A stretch of DNA of 64,000 nucleotides from assembly GCF_007097145.1 (NCBI RefSeq), contig NZ_VJVZ01000004.1, positions 124,001-188,000 of the forward strand, read 5' to 3'. The notes under the pieces were generated by a model. That model worked only from the letters and a program-made list of their open reading frames with translations. It ran no database searches and was not told where the DNA came from. Positions 44,467-53,108 of the stretch are shown piece after piece (the first letter of the stretch is position 1; every line of letters starts with the position of its first letter). The stretch is from Flavobacterium zepuense (lineage in GTDB: Bacteria; Bacteroidota; Bacteroidia; Flavobacteriales; Flavobacteriaceae). The position numbers and the translations under genes were made by a program.

Positions 44467-44557
44467 GTTATAATGAGGTTTTCCGTAAGGATTTTTGTAA
44501 CAAAATATATACATTTAGCGACTTAATATTTGCACATTAAACCTTACTTAACCGCCC

Positions 44558-46918
44558 ATGAAAAAAATCACCCTTACCACTACCCTATTACTATTTTTAT
44601 TATGTTCTTTTTTACAGCTGCACGCTCAGGATGCTAAAAAAGATGCCATTGCAAAATCACTTAACGATTACTTTTTCCTTGAACGCGAAAACATCCACAT
44701 ACAGCTAAACAAAACCGTGTTCATGACTAATGAGCAAATTTGGTTTAAAGGCTATGTTTTCCATCGTCGCAAAAATTTACCGTTTTTCACTACTGTAAAC
44801 ATCTATGGCGCTTTAATGGATGAAACCGGAAAAATACTCGAAACCAAACTGTTTTATGGCAACATAGGCAGCTTTTCGGGCAGTTTTAAACTCAACAACA
44901 CGTTTAAATCGGGTAAATATTACCTTCAGTTTTATACCAACTGGATGAACAATTTTACCGAAGATGAGTCGGCCGTGTATGACGTTACCGTTATTAATGC
45001 CGCCTCAGGTGCAGGCAATGCCCTTGCTAAGGCAGATCCGTCTAAAATAAACATCGATTTGTACCCCGAAGGCGGCACTATGGTTAACGGCACAGCAAAC
45101 AGCATAGGTGTAACCGTATCCGATTGTAATCATGAACCATTACCGGTATCTACCGTAGAGATTGTAGATGGTGCAGGCAAGCCTTTTAAAACTGTACAGG
45201 TTAATAAGCTGGGCAATGGACGTTTTGATCTTCCTGCAAACACAGGCCAGGGTTTTAAAGCCATAGTAGCCATAGAAGGTATTAAGCACGAGCAGCTGCT
45301 GCCTACACCTCAGCTTAAAGGCATTGCATTAGAGGTTAGTAATTACGCTATTCCTGATAAAACCATGGTTACCATACGTACAAACAAGTTAACTGCTGAT
45401 AGTTATGCAGGTAAACCTTTGTACATTTTAGTACACCAGGATGAGCAGGCACTTTTGTACGACCTTAATTTTAATACTGGCACCGAAGTTAAAATGGCCT
45501 TGCAAAATACCGATCTGTTTCCCGGCATTAACACTATAAGGATACTGGATGCCGACCTTAACCAGCTTGCTGAACGCCTTATTTACAAACATGCGGGCCA
45601 AACACTTACATCAACCGTAGCAAAAGCAGGACAAAATGTAGAAAACCTGGAGCTAACAGGTAAAACATCTGCGCCAAATTTAAACATCAGCGTTTCAGCC
45701 TTGCCGGATAACACCCGCAGCTTTAACGAAACAAACGATATTTTCAGTTCGTTCTGGCTCTTACCTTATATAGATGGGCATAAAAAAGTTAGTGGTAAAT
45801 ATTACTTTGCCAATTTTAGTAAAGGAAAAGCCTACGAACTCGACCTATTTTTAATGGGCCAAAAGAGTAAATACAACTGGACAAGTATTAAAAACAACCC
45901 TCCCCAAAATAAATTCCCATTTGATATTGGCCTTACCCTTAAAGGCAGCCTGCCTAAGAGTGCCGGCGACCCTAAAGGAACAAGAGTAAGACTGTATGCA
46001 TTGTCATCAGCCCTGGAAGAAACGGTTGATGTAGATAGCAAAGGCGATTTTACTTATGAGAATATTATTATTCCTGATTCTACATTTGTAAACTTCTCAA
46101 TGTTTAGAAAGGGCGAAAAACCTAAAGAACTTACATTATTGCCTCAATTATTAAATGCTAACAGGAAATTCTTTAAAATGTATACCCCTCCTATGCGTTG
46201 CTATGCTCCCGATGGCACAACTGCTTTAAGCACACCTAATATTTTTCAGGAAAACATAGAACTTGAAGAGGTTACCATTGAAGGCAAGAAATTAAAATAT
46301 GCCAAAGTAAGCGGCAATGGTAATCTAAGAGGCTATAAGATTACCCAACAGGAAATTAACAGCTACAACTCATTACTTAACTTCATCAAATTCAACAGCA
46401 GTTTTGTAGTTAACGATAACTCTGTCAATGTTACGATATACTCAAGCCGAAATTCCACCAGCCTTAATGGCGCACCTCCTAAGCCTGTAATTTACATAGA
46501 CGGAATGCAAGTTTATGATTATGATCTTTTAAGGACGATCTCTATGAACGAGGTTGATGAAATTTACATGAACCCACATGCTATTGTACCGTCTGTTCGT
46601 AATTTTATGGGAATTATAAGAATTTATCTTAACCATAACTATAAGCCAAAATCTAAAACTACCCTTCCGGAAATTATAGTAAAAAATGGCTATGAAAAGA
46701 TTTTACCTTTTGAAAATGTTATTTACAATACTACTGATGATGAAGGTTTTGCAAGCTTTGGGGTTATTGACTGGGATGCTAACATTATGACTGATGAAAC
46801 CGGGGCATTTAATCTTACCATACCTAACACCGGTCAAAAAACAATTAAATTGTGGATAGAAGGTTTTAGTGCCGATGGTAAACTGATATCGGAAATAAAA
46901 ACTATTAATGTAAAATAA
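44558..46918 (+). CDS. Large secreted protein with macroglobulin-like repeats and a TonB-plug-like domain
   Basis: This 786-residue protein has a signal peptide ending near LHAQ (about residue 24). The N-terminal half has beta-rich domains of the macroglobulin MG2 kind: VFMTNEQIWFKGYVF, NIYGALMDETGKILETKLF and FKSGKYYLQFYTNWM. Near residues 585-690 it has the features of a plug domain: ELEEVTIEGKKLKYA, PKPVIYIDGMQVYDYDLL and MNEVDEIYMNPHA. There is no barrel afterwards, so it is not a receptor by itself. Proteins of this layout are frequent in Flavobacteria with no assigned role; I infer an outer-membrane-facing periplasmic or surface protein. A bidirectional terminator follows. Confidence 0.75.
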   Translation: MKKITLTTTLLLFLLCSFLQLHAQDAKKDAIAKSLNDYFFLERENIHIQLNKTVFMTNEQIWFKGYVFHRRKNLPFFTTVNIYGALMDETGKILETKLFYGNIGSFSGSFKLNNTFKSGKYYLQFYTNWMNNFTEDESAVYDVTVINAASGAGNALAKADPSKINIDLYPEGGTMVNGTANSIGVTVSDCNHEPLPVSTVEIVDGAGKPFKTVQVNKLGNGRFDLPANTGQGFKAIVAIEGIKHEQLLPTPQLKGIALEVSNYAIPDKTMVTIRTNKLTADSYAGKPLYILVHQDEQALLYDLNFNTGTEVKMALQNTDLFPGINTIRILDADLNQLAERLIYKHAGQTLTSTVAKAGQNVENLELTGKTSAPNLNISVSALPDNTRSFNETNDIFSSFWLLPYIDGHKKVSGKYYFANFSKGKAYELDLFLMGQKSKYNWTSIKNNPPQNKFPFDIGLTLKGSLPKSAGDPKGTRVRLYALSSALEETVDVDSKGDFTYENIIIPDSTFVNFSMFRKGEKPKELTLLPQLLNANRKFFKMYTPPMRCYAPDGTTALSTPNIFQENIELEEVTIEGKKLKYAKVSGNGNLRGYKITQQEINSYNSLLNFIKFNSSFVVNDNSVNVTIYSSRNSTSLNGAPPKPVIYIDGMQVYDYDLLRTISMNEVDEIYMNPHAIVPSVRNFMGIIRIYLNHNYKPKSKTTLPEIIVKNGYEKILPFENVIYNTTDDEGFASFGVIDWDANIMTDETGAFNLTIPNTGQKTIKLWIEGFSADGKLISEIKTINVK

Positions 46919-46934
46919 CATTTACAGTTTATAT

Positions 46935-46968
46935 AATAAAATGAGCGCCTTGAAGCGCTCATTTTATT
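46935..46968. terminator. Bidirectional terminator between convergent genes
   Basis: AATAAAATGAGCGC and GCGCTCATTTTATT form a perfect 14-bp stem with loop CTTGAA. Confidence 0.9.
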
Positions 46969-46982
46969 ATAGCATATCAGGA

Positions 46983-47888
46983 TCATCTCCCAAAAGAATC
47001 ATAATGATCTGTAGCGTATTTTTCTAATCGTGTTAAAAGCACTATGTTATCTTTTTCAAGTTGCGTTAGTTCCTTATCAACATTATTAGATACAGGCACA
47101 TACCAAGGGTTAACCTCGAAAAAATAGCGTATAGAATTCTTTTTAAACGAATAACCGTGGCGTGCAAAGATGGTGTTACGAATAATTTCCAAATCTAATT
47201 TTTGAAGGTTCTTAAGTTCTTCTTCGGTTAGCTTTTGTGTGGAAGCATTAAACTTAAAAATATCTTCAGAGGCGCTTCGGTACACATCCATAACCTCTAC
47301 TACCTCTTCTTCGGCATTGCCCTCTTCACTAATGGTATAGTTAACTTCCTCCTGTTTAGGATGGCTCCAGTCGGTAAGGTCAATCTCATCGCTTAGCATA
47401 AAGTTAGGATTGTACATAAACTGCTTTTGCACCAGCTCTAACGATTTAAACGGTGCCGTATCAGGATTCTTTTTATAAGAGGCCCACGAGCCTTTTAGAG
47501 TGTCATTTTGCAGTGTAAGTTCAAACCTGCCATCATATTTATTACTGCCCGGCTCATCTAACACAAACATAGTTTTAGTGCCATTATCGGTAAGTTTACC
47601 CACAAGGAGCCTTTGGTAACCTGCCACAATGCTCTGCCCGTAAACAGAATCCTTCGTTATCTTGTTTATCTTGATGCTTATTTTTTTAGCAACATCATCA
47701 GTATATTCGTGGTTTTCGTCTTCAGGGTAAATATTACCCGTCCAGATACCGTACAACTCTTTATGCGTTTCTTTTTCAGCCTCATTATAGGCAAGGTCGC
47801 CCTTAGATGATTTTTTAGTCTCAGCTTTTTCCTCCTTGCAGGAAACAATTAGCATTAATACAAAAACCGATAGTACAATTTGTTTCAT
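46983..47888 (-). CDS. YARHG-domain lipoprotein
   Basis: This 301-residue protein has lipobox IVSC (Cys17), followed by a charged, Lys/Glu-rich spacer. A central beta domain (about 40-150) follows. Near the C-terminus is a YARHG domain: LEIIRNTIFARHGYSF with FFEVNPWYVP downstream (about 235-275). YARHG domains are extracytoplasmic and probably bind cell-wall or other envelope ligands; the precise role is unknown. Its ATG overlaps the TGA of the DUF2306 gene by 4 bases, so the pair is translationally coupled. Confidence 0.85.
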   Translation of the reverse strand: MKQIVLSVFVLMLIVSCKEEKAETKKSSKGDLAYNEAEKETHKELYGIWTGNIYPEDENHEYTDDVAKKISIKINKITKDSVYGQSIVAGYQRLLVGKLTDNGTKTMFVLDEPGSNKYDGRFELTLQNDTLKGSWASYKKNPDTAPFKSLELVQKQFMYNPNFMLSDEIDLTDWSHPKQEEVNYTISEEGNAEEEVVEVMDVYRSASEDIFKFNASTQKLTEEELKNLQKLDLEIIRNTIFARHGYSFKKNSIRYFFEVNPWYVPVSNNVDKELTQLEKDNIVLLTRLEKYATDHYDSFGR

Positions 47889-48538
47889 GGTTTGTTATAG
47901 TTATATATTAAAATTTCGGCAATTATAAGGTTTGGCACCCAACCCAGCCAGGCAATTACCTGGTAAACATCTATAGGAGGCAAATGAAAAAGATATACAA
48001 TTATTACCTTCCAGAAGCGCAACGTTACAGCAGATAAACATAAGGCAAAACTGCGTATCATCCAGTCGCGGTGCTGTAAAAATTTTCCCTTCCTGATTTT
48101 TATCATTGCCACCCATGTAGTTACCCACCAAAGTGTACCCAGCAATATAAAAGATAGTTTAGACGGAAGCCCCCCATTAGCGTGCAGCCCCATATATATA
48201 CCGCTTGGCGCAGCAAAAGCCAGGATTAAAAAAACATACTGATAACCGGAAAAGCGATGGATTACCTTGCCATTACCCGCTCTTGGGATAATAAACTGTA
48301 AAAAACCGAATAACAGCACAAAAATACTGGTATACACATGGGCATAAAACAGGTATCGGTACTCCGGCAGCGAGGTAACTTCAGTTTGCTTTATTTGCAG
48401 GAAAGCTACATTGGTATTGTACGGAACATAGTAGAGTGTAATTTTTAGCATGAGCCAATAAAAATAAGCAAAGGCAGCAATAAGAATATAATTCCATTTG
48501 CTAAAGGCCTGTGCCTGTATTTTTATTCCTCTATCCAT
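47885..48538 (-). CDS. DUF2306 multi-pass membrane protein
   Basis: From ATG 48538 this is 217 residues (ATG 48556 would add six). It has about six or seven hydrophobic helices. Conserved polar residues within them include YAHVYTSIFVLLFGFLQF, HRFSGYQYVF and HRDWMIRSFALCLSAVTLR. The paired His-containing helices resemble haem-binding cytochrome b561-like proteins. The function is unknown. It overlaps the YARHG lipoprotein gene by 4 bases. A minus-strand terminator (48584-48604) stands just upstream and separates it from the candidate RNA there. Confidence 0.8.
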   Translation of the reverse strand: MDRGIKIQAQAFSKWNYILIAAFAYFYWLMLKITLYYVPYNTNVAFLQIKQTEVTSLPEYRYLFYAHVYTSIFVLLFGFLQFIIPRAGNGKVIHRFSGYQYVFLILAFAAPSGIYMGLHANGGLPSKLSFILLGTLWWVTTWVAMIKIRKGKFLQHRDWMIRSFALCLSAVTLRFWKVIIVYLFHLPPIDVYQVIAWLGWVPNLIIAEILIYNYNKP

Positions 48539-48576
48539 CACTTCAAAAATACACAAAAGAATACAAAGAGGTACAA

Positions 48577-48604
48577 TAGAAAAGCCCCACGGGTTACGTG
48601 GGGC
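48577..48604 (-). terminator. Terminator of the structured RNA candidate
   Basis: On the minus strand GCCCCAC and GTGGGGC pair perfectly over a 7-base loop and run into TTTTCTATTG. No minus-strand gene ends here. Confidence 0.75.
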
Positions 48605-48860
48605 GTTTCGTTACCAACTAATTAAAAAACACCTGGATATTGTATTGCCACAACATCCTTATTTTAAGGGAAATAATTTCGGGATACTTTAAGGTAGCAT
48701 CCCCTTACCTAATAACTAACCTATTAAAAAAACACTTATGCTGAATTACTACAGCATTTTGATTTTTGCTAACGCCTTTACAGTCGTAAATACCTGTAAA
48801 AAATGGAATACCAGCAAGCAAACAGGCAGTATCGCCGCCGGTATTCCGGGCAATTAACAA
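48584..48860 (-). ncRNA. Candidate structured non-coding RNA with six successive hairpins
   Basis: Read on the minus strand, five hairpins precede the terminator: GGAATACCGGCGG/TTGCTGGTATTCC (48847-48800, 13 pairs), TTTTTACAG/CTGTAAAGG (48802-48775), ATGCTG/CAGCAT (48757-48738), GGGATGCT/AGTATCCC (48703-48681) and GGATGTTGT/ACAATATCC (48658-48635). The terminator is the sixth. The first and second use alternative flanks, so only one may extend fully. The first, second, fourth and fifth stems contain G-U pairs that would be A-C mismatches on the plus strand, so a minus-strand RNA is favoured. No tmRNA, RNase P, SRP or 6S signature was recognised. Transcription is inferred, not shown. Confidence 0.55.
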
Positions 48861-48990
48861 CTTATATTTTAGAGTAATTTATTTTTGGATTATCACCACA
48901 CAAAGGGTGTATCACAAAAAATCACAGGAGGCCAAGAGTAAGATATTCTAATCAAATGCCAACTATAGCATTACAATTGCAGAATATTAT

Positions 48991-49374
48991 TTAAGAAAGA
49001 TGGATTTTCCAATTACAATAAAGATCGTAAAGGGCTGATGTATCAGCATTTTTATATTGAACAAATTCTCTGAATTTGCGTTCGGTAGTTTCAGGTACAA
49101 TAACTTTTGAAGCAGAGTGCGTTCCAAAAAATGCGAACTCAATATCGTTAGTATCGGTATCTTTAAGCTGGTCTAAAATGCTAAAGTCCGATTCTTCTGC
49201 AACAAATTGTGTAAGGGTTTGCTTAGAGGTATCTTTAAGGGCTACCTCTTTTTTAAAATGCGTAGGCATTTTTGCAGCAAAACTTTTTGCAAAACCTGCC
49301 ATGAAGAAAAATATAACAAAGCAAAAGGTTACAAAACCTTTATTATTGTCCGTTATTTTTCTGATGCGCTTCAT
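48991..49374 (-). CDS. Hypothetical membrane-anchored or secreted protein
   Basis: This 127-residue protein has a basic N-terminus (MKRIRKITDNNKG) followed by one hydrophobic helix (about 14-33), either a signal anchor or a signal peptide cut near SFAAK. The remaining 90 residues are soluble. They contain an acidic segment (ILDQLKDTDTNDIEFAFFG) and a basic C-terminal part (ETTERKFREFVQ). I do not recognise it. It stands alone between the structured RNA candidate and the metal-linked operon. Nothing in the neighbours shows a function. Confidence 0.6.
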   Translation of the reverse strand: MKRIRKITDNNKGFVTFCFVIFFFMAGFAKSFAAKMPTHFKKEVALKDTSKQTLTQFVAEESDFSILDQLKDTDTNDIEFAFFGTHSASKVIVPETTERKFREFVQYKNADTSALYDLYCNWKIHLS

Positions 49375-49452
49375 TCAAGATTAGAATTTCTAATACAAAG
49401 GTATAGCAAAACAATATTGCAAAATTAAAATGAGGTAATTTTTTTCTAAAAA

Positions 49453-49483
49453 AAAATGTCCCAAAGATCATTTGGGACATTTT
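49453..49483 (-). terminator. Terminator of the metal-linked TonB receptor operon
   Basis: AAAATGTCCCAAA and TTTGGGACATTTT form a 13-bp stem with a 5-base loop. On the minus strand it is followed by a long T-run. Confidence 0.9.
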
Positions 49484-49499
49484 ATAACAAGTCAGCCTG

Positions 49500-49841
49500 T
49501 TAGCTCCTGTCGTACTTGCAGCACGAGTGCAGGCTGTTGTAATCTTTATCTTCGGCTTTTAAACTATCGGTGTCGTGGCCTGCCTTAGCAACTGCTGCAC
49601 GCACTTCGGCAACACTACATTTGGTTTCATCTACAATAACCTGTAAATCCTGGGTTTCCTCATTCCATGCTGCAGATTTTACCCCTTTAACGCTATACGC
49701 AGCCTTTTCTATACGGGCTTTGCATTGGCCGCAATTGCCTTTAACCTCAATATCATGTTTGGCGTTTTTACTCTTTTTTTCCTGAGCCTGCGTGGTAAAA
49801 CCGGCAAGCATTATAAGCATAACTACAATTAGTTTTTTCAT
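49500..49841 (-). CDS. Secreted heavy-metal-associated (HMA) domain protein
   Basis: This 113-residue protein has a signal peptide ending near TQAQ (about residue 20) and one HMA domain at about 30-95. The metal motif is GNCGQC (CxxC), with the typical VKGVKSAAWNEETQDLQVIVDE around it. The C-terminus has further Cys in HSCCKYD. It should bind a soft metal such as copper in the periplasm. It lies 52 bases after the TonB receptor gene and before a strong terminator, as the last gene of the operon. Confidence 0.88.
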   Translation of the reverse strand: MKKLIVVMLIMLAGFTTQAQEKKSKNAKHDIEVKGNCGQCKARIEKAAYSVKGVKSAAWNEETQDLQVIVDETKCSVAEVRAAVAKAGHDTDSLKAEDKDYNSLHSCCKYDRS

Positions 49842-49893
49842 TTTTGTATTTATTAAAAGTTTTTAAATGTAAGAAAATTTATTGTTCTGAAAA

Positions 49894-52131
49894 TTATTTA
49901 ATCTTAAAACGGAGCCCTGCATAATACATTTGCCCAAAAACAGGCGCGTATACTATAGAGCTGTCAAAATATGGGCCAAACGGATCATTAGCCCCTAAAA
50001 TAGCCTTCTTTTGGCGGTAGTTACCCATGTTTTCCCCTCCAATATACATCTCGAAAACACTACTAAAAGTACGCGTAATTTGTGCATTTACCAGTGAGAA
50101 CGACGGCGAGTAATCGCCCATTTGTTCTTCAACCGGGTTGCTGCCCGTGTAAGGAAGGCGCTGTTTACCCATCCAGTTGTAAGTAACATCAAACTTCCAC
50201 TGTTTGCCTTTTTCGGCAATATGGGTTTCATAGCCTACATTAGCAAAAAAACGGTGCTTGGCTTGTAAGGGCCTTTCAAATGAGCCTGTGGTGTAATCAG
50301 TTTTAATGTCGTAATACTTATATGCCGTGCGGATATTAAAGTGCATGGTAATCTCATAATTAAGCTCAGCCTGAAGGCTGTTGGCATACGATTTACCGCT
50401 AAGGTTATAAAACAAGGCCTGCTGTGGCGATGCATATAAGTCTGTAACCACCTGGTTTTGAAAATCGGTCCTGTAAAAATCCAGCACAAACTCGGTCGTT
50501 TTACCAAACAGCGGGAACTTCTGGATAAAACTTACCCCATAATTCCATGCAATTTCCGGATCCAGTCCGTACAGTTTCCCACCGGAATTTAAGATATTGA
50601 AAGCCCGTGAACTGCCAAAAAGTGACTGGTTCTCGGCAAAAATATTCGCTGCCCTTTTACCCCTTCCGGCAGAAAGCCTAAAGGTAGCATCCTTCCACGG
50701 GTTGTAGCGCAAGTGCAGGCGCGGCGTAAAGAAAGCCCCAAGGCGATTGTGCACATCAAAACGGCCACCCAGCACAAGGCTAAAGTTATTCACGTTATCA
50801 TATGTATACTCGCCAAATACCCCAACCGAATTATCTATACGGCTATAATCGGTAGTGTTTACAAACTCGCCATATTTATCATAAGTAACATTTAAACCTG
50901 TGGCAAATTTGTTAAGCGTATTGGTTATAATGGAATTAAATATCAGGTTACTGTAAAAGCTTTTTTGGTCGATATCATACGTCCTCAAACCAAAGTACGA
51001 TTCCTGATTGTGGTAGTTAAACGACGTTTGCAGACCGATGCTTTGGTACGGCATATCAGGGAAAACATAACCCAACTTGCCGGAAACATCAACCTTATCG
51101 GTATTAATTTCAGAACCCCAGTGATGCCCGCTGTACCTATCGGTATCAGGGTCAAAATCTACCTGGCTTGCCTGCTTTTCATCGCGCATATAGCGAAAAT
51201 TAAGGAAGCTAACCCAGCCTTTCTCGGCATTGGTATATTGCCAGCGGTTGAGCACGTTAATTTGCTTACCTAACGGATTATCAAGGAAATGATCGTGGTT
51301 CATATCATTTTTGCTAACACGGGTATTACCGTGCAAAAACAACGATGTACTCCATTTATCCGATACTTTTTTGTTGAAATGCGTATTCAGCTCAAAGCGG
51401 CTACCGGTATCGCCATATGCATTTAAAAAGAATGGGATATCATTAGCCGGTTTAAGCATTTCGTAGTTTATCTGTCCCGATATACTCTCGTAGCCGTTAA
51501 CCACCGGGCCCGCACCCTTTGTTATCTGGATGCTCTCTACCCAGGTTCCCGGCACAAAAGAGAGTCCGTATGCCTGCGATGCCCCGCGTACAGCCGGGAT
51601 GTTCTCTTCGGCAATTAAAAGATACGGGCTGGTAAGTCCCAACATTTTTATTTGCTTGGTGCCTGTTAGCGCATCAGAAAAATTAACATCTATAGAGGGG
51701 TTGGTTTCAAAGCTTTCTGCAATATTACAGCAGGCCGCTTTAAGCAGTTCTTTACTCCCCATTGTAGATACGTTAGCCGTCTTAGTATGCGAGCGCTGAA
51801 GGCTTTTACGGGTTTTATCTACCACTACTTCATTAAGCTGACTGCCGTTATCTGGCGTCATTTTATGAGAGATATATTGGGGAGTATGTACGTGTATAGT
51901 ATCGGCAGTGTAGCCAATATAGCTTATTACAAGGTACATGTTTTCTGAACTGTATGGGATTGTAAAAGTACCATCAGGAGCCGATGTTGTACTTATAGTG
52001 GTATCCTGCCAATAGACAGAAGCCCCCGGCAATGGCTGGCTGTTTTCGTCAACCACTTTACCGCTAATAGTTTCCTGTGCCTGCAAAAATGGCGCAGACA
52101 GCAGTAAAAAAATCATTATTATTTTATGCAT
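49894..52131 (-). CDS. TonB-dependent outer membrane receptor, probably metal-linked
   Basis: This 745-residue protein has a signal peptide (ending near LQAQ), a carboxypeptidase-regulatory-like domain (about 20-100: ISGKVVDENSQPLPGASVYW), a plug domain (about 110-220) and a 22-strand-type barrel to the C-terminus (ending YYAGLRFKIK). The plug contains a notable Cys pair, LLKAACCNIAESFETNPSID, which I recall as typical of receptors paired with HYC_CC_PP and HMA proteins. The neighbours point to uptake or handling of a soft metal, but the substrate is not shown. A double stem-loop lies in the leader (52149-52189). Confidence 0.9.
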   Translation of the reverse strand: MHKIIMIFLLLSAPFLQAQETISGKVVDENSQPLPGASVYWQDTTISTTSAPDGTFTIPYSSENMYLVISYIGYTADTIHVHTPQYISHKMTPDNGSQLNEVVVDKTRKSLQRSHTKTANVSTMGSKELLKAACCNIAESFETNPSIDVNFSDALTGTKQIKMLGLTSPYLLIAEENIPAVRGASQAYGLSFVPGTWVESIQITKGAGPVVNGYESISGQINYEMLKPANDIPFFLNAYGDTGSRFELNTHFNKKVSDKWSTSLFLHGNTRVSKNDMNHDHFLDNPLGKQINVLNRWQYTNAEKGWVSFLNFRYMRDEKQASQVDFDPDTDRYSGHHWGSEINTDKVDVSGKLGYVFPDMPYQSIGLQTSFNYHNQESYFGLRTYDIDQKSFYSNLIFNSIITNTLNKFATGLNVTYDKYGEFVNTTDYSRIDNSVGVFGEYTYDNVNNFSLVLGGRFDVHNRLGAFFTPRLHLRYNPWKDATFRLSAGRGKRAANIFAENQSLFGSSRAFNILNSGGKLYGLDPEIAWNYGVSFIQKFPLFGKTTEFVLDFYRTDFQNQVVTDLYASPQQALFYNLSGKSYANSLQAELNYEITMHFNIRTAYKYYDIKTDYTTGSFERPLQAKHRFFANVGYETHIAEKGKQWKFDVTYNWMGKQRLPYTGSNPVEEQMGDYSPSFSLVNAQITRTFSSVFEMYIGGENMGNYRQKKAILGANDPFGPYFDSSIVYAPVFGQMYYAGLRFKIK

Positions 52132-52148
52132 AAAAAATTTTTAATGTC

Positions 52149-52189
52149 AATAAATAGTTGCTTCCGTTTTGATGCGGAAGTGATTTATT
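52149..52189 (-). promoter_or_regulatory. Double stem-loop in the TonB receptor leader
   Basis: AATAAAT/ATTTATT forms an outer 7-bp stem and CTTCCG/CGGAAG an inner 6-bp stem. It lies between the HYC_CC_PP stop and the receptor start, and could act as attenuator, processing site or weak terminator. Confidence 0.45.
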
Positions 52190-52199
52190 ACATTAAAAA

Positions 52200-52622
52200 T
52201 CAAGCGTAAAGAATATACTGGCAATAGAGCTTAAAGAGCGGCGGTGCATTAGAGTCGCAATAAAAAGATGGTGTTTCTTTTTGTACGGCAGCAGCCTCAG
52301 TATGATATAGCTGTACAGGATTTGCGTATCCTGCCGCATAAAACACGTTAAGGTCTAACTGAAATGCTTTGGTTATAGCAGTATCGGTCTTATCCTGTAG
52401 CTTTATAACATTGTGCTTGCAGCAGCTTTTTGTGGTTTTAACCATTTTGCCGCAGCAGGATTTGGTTTCCTGTTTAGCAGTTTTACAAAGCTCTGCGGTT
52501 TTATAGGCAACCGATATAGACGAAATTTCGCCATGGCAATAATGCACATTAAGCGCCAGGCCTATATTGGCAAACAATATAAGTGCGCTTAAAAGAGTGC
52601 CTATGTGCTTAGTTAATTTCAT
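52200..52622 (-). CDS. HYC_CC_PP family protein
   Basis: From ATG 52622 this is 140 residues. An ATG at 52643 lies upstream of the -7 box TAATTTTG and is therefore excluded. A signal peptide or helix (about 5-25) is followed by the three name motifs: HYCHGE, two Cys pairs (KSCCGKMV and KSCCKHN) and APPLF near the end. The family is found beside TonB receptors and HMA proteins in Bacteroidota, and the Cys and His content suggests metal binding. It is the first gene of HYC_CC_PP - TonB receptor - HMA. Confidence 0.85.
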   Translation of the reverse strand: MKLTKHIGTLLSALILFANIGLALNVHYCHGEISSISVAYKTAELCKTAKQETKSCCGKMVKTTKSCCKHNVIKLQDKTDTAITKAFQLDLNVFYAAGYANPVQLYHTEAAAVQKETPSFYCDSNAPPLFKLYCQYILYA

Positions 52623-52630
52623 ACAAGCTG

Positions 52631-52638
52631 CAAAATTA
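52631..52638 (-). promoter_or_regulatory. Promoter (-7 box) of the HYC_CC_PP operon
   Basis: TAATTTTG on the minus strand fits TAnnTTTG and ends 8 bases before ATG 52622, giving a near-leaderless transcript and fixing the start. Confidence 0.5.
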
Positions 52639-52676
52639 TGCATTTATACTTTAATAACGAATATTTTGACTTAAAA

Positions 52677-53108
52677 TTACTTAACGTGCTTTTGGTAGTA
52701 AAACGCAGGCACAAATAAAATTAGCAATAAGGGCTGTATTAAAAACCGCCGTATGTAAAACAGGAGCATGTTAGCAGGGCTATCCGTAGCAAGTGCAATA
52801 AAAAATATAGCCGCCAAAACTATAAAGAACACTACATACAAACCGGCAGTAAGTTTTACTATGCTTTTATCTTTAAAGCAAAACCAAAGTATCCCTAACG
52901 ATATGATTGTGTTAAGCAGGTATCGAAATAATAATCCAACAAACAATTTAACACTATTATACTGAGGCAGTACGATACGGCTGCGCCTAAAATAGTCTAA
53001 TAATGGATCGTAAAACAACCTTTCCTGAAAAAGCCGCACGCACACCAAAAGCACCAGCAATACTGCTATGGCTAAGGCGCTTGCTATATTAATTTTGTGC
53101 TTTTTCAT
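52677..53108 (-). CDS. Exosortase F system-associated membrane protein
   Basis: This 143-residue protein has four hydrophobic helices (about 9-29, 55-75, 83-103 and 115-137). Its conserved block RLFQERLFYDPLLDYFRR lies between helices 1 and 2. This matches the small membrane protein that accompanies XrtF in Flavobacteria. Its role in the exosortase reaction is not known. The first 20 bases overlap the end of the xrtF gene, so the two are coupled. Confidence 0.85.
   Translation of the reverse strand: MKKHKINIASALAIAVLLVLLVCVRLFQERLFYDPLLDYFRRSRIVLPQYNSVKLFVGLLFRYLLNTIISLGILWFCFKDKSIVKLTAGLYVVFFIVLAAIFFIALATDSPANMLLFYIRRFLIQPLLLILFVPAFYYQKHVK

Larger units (their letters stand above)
48557..48990. 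other. Spacer of 434 bases with a structured RNA candidate
   Basis: No reading frame of convincing length lies here. The left 250 bases hold the ordered hairpins described at 48584-48860. The right part (48890-48930) has three near-copies of ATCACA/ATCACC. No promoter of the TAnnTTTG type was found on the minus strand. Confidence 0.6.

Noticed and set aside
48584..48860. tmRNA or RNase P RNA at this spacer
   Set aside because: No GGTTCGA-type T-arm, no tRNA-like ends and none of the conserved RNase P core stretches were found.
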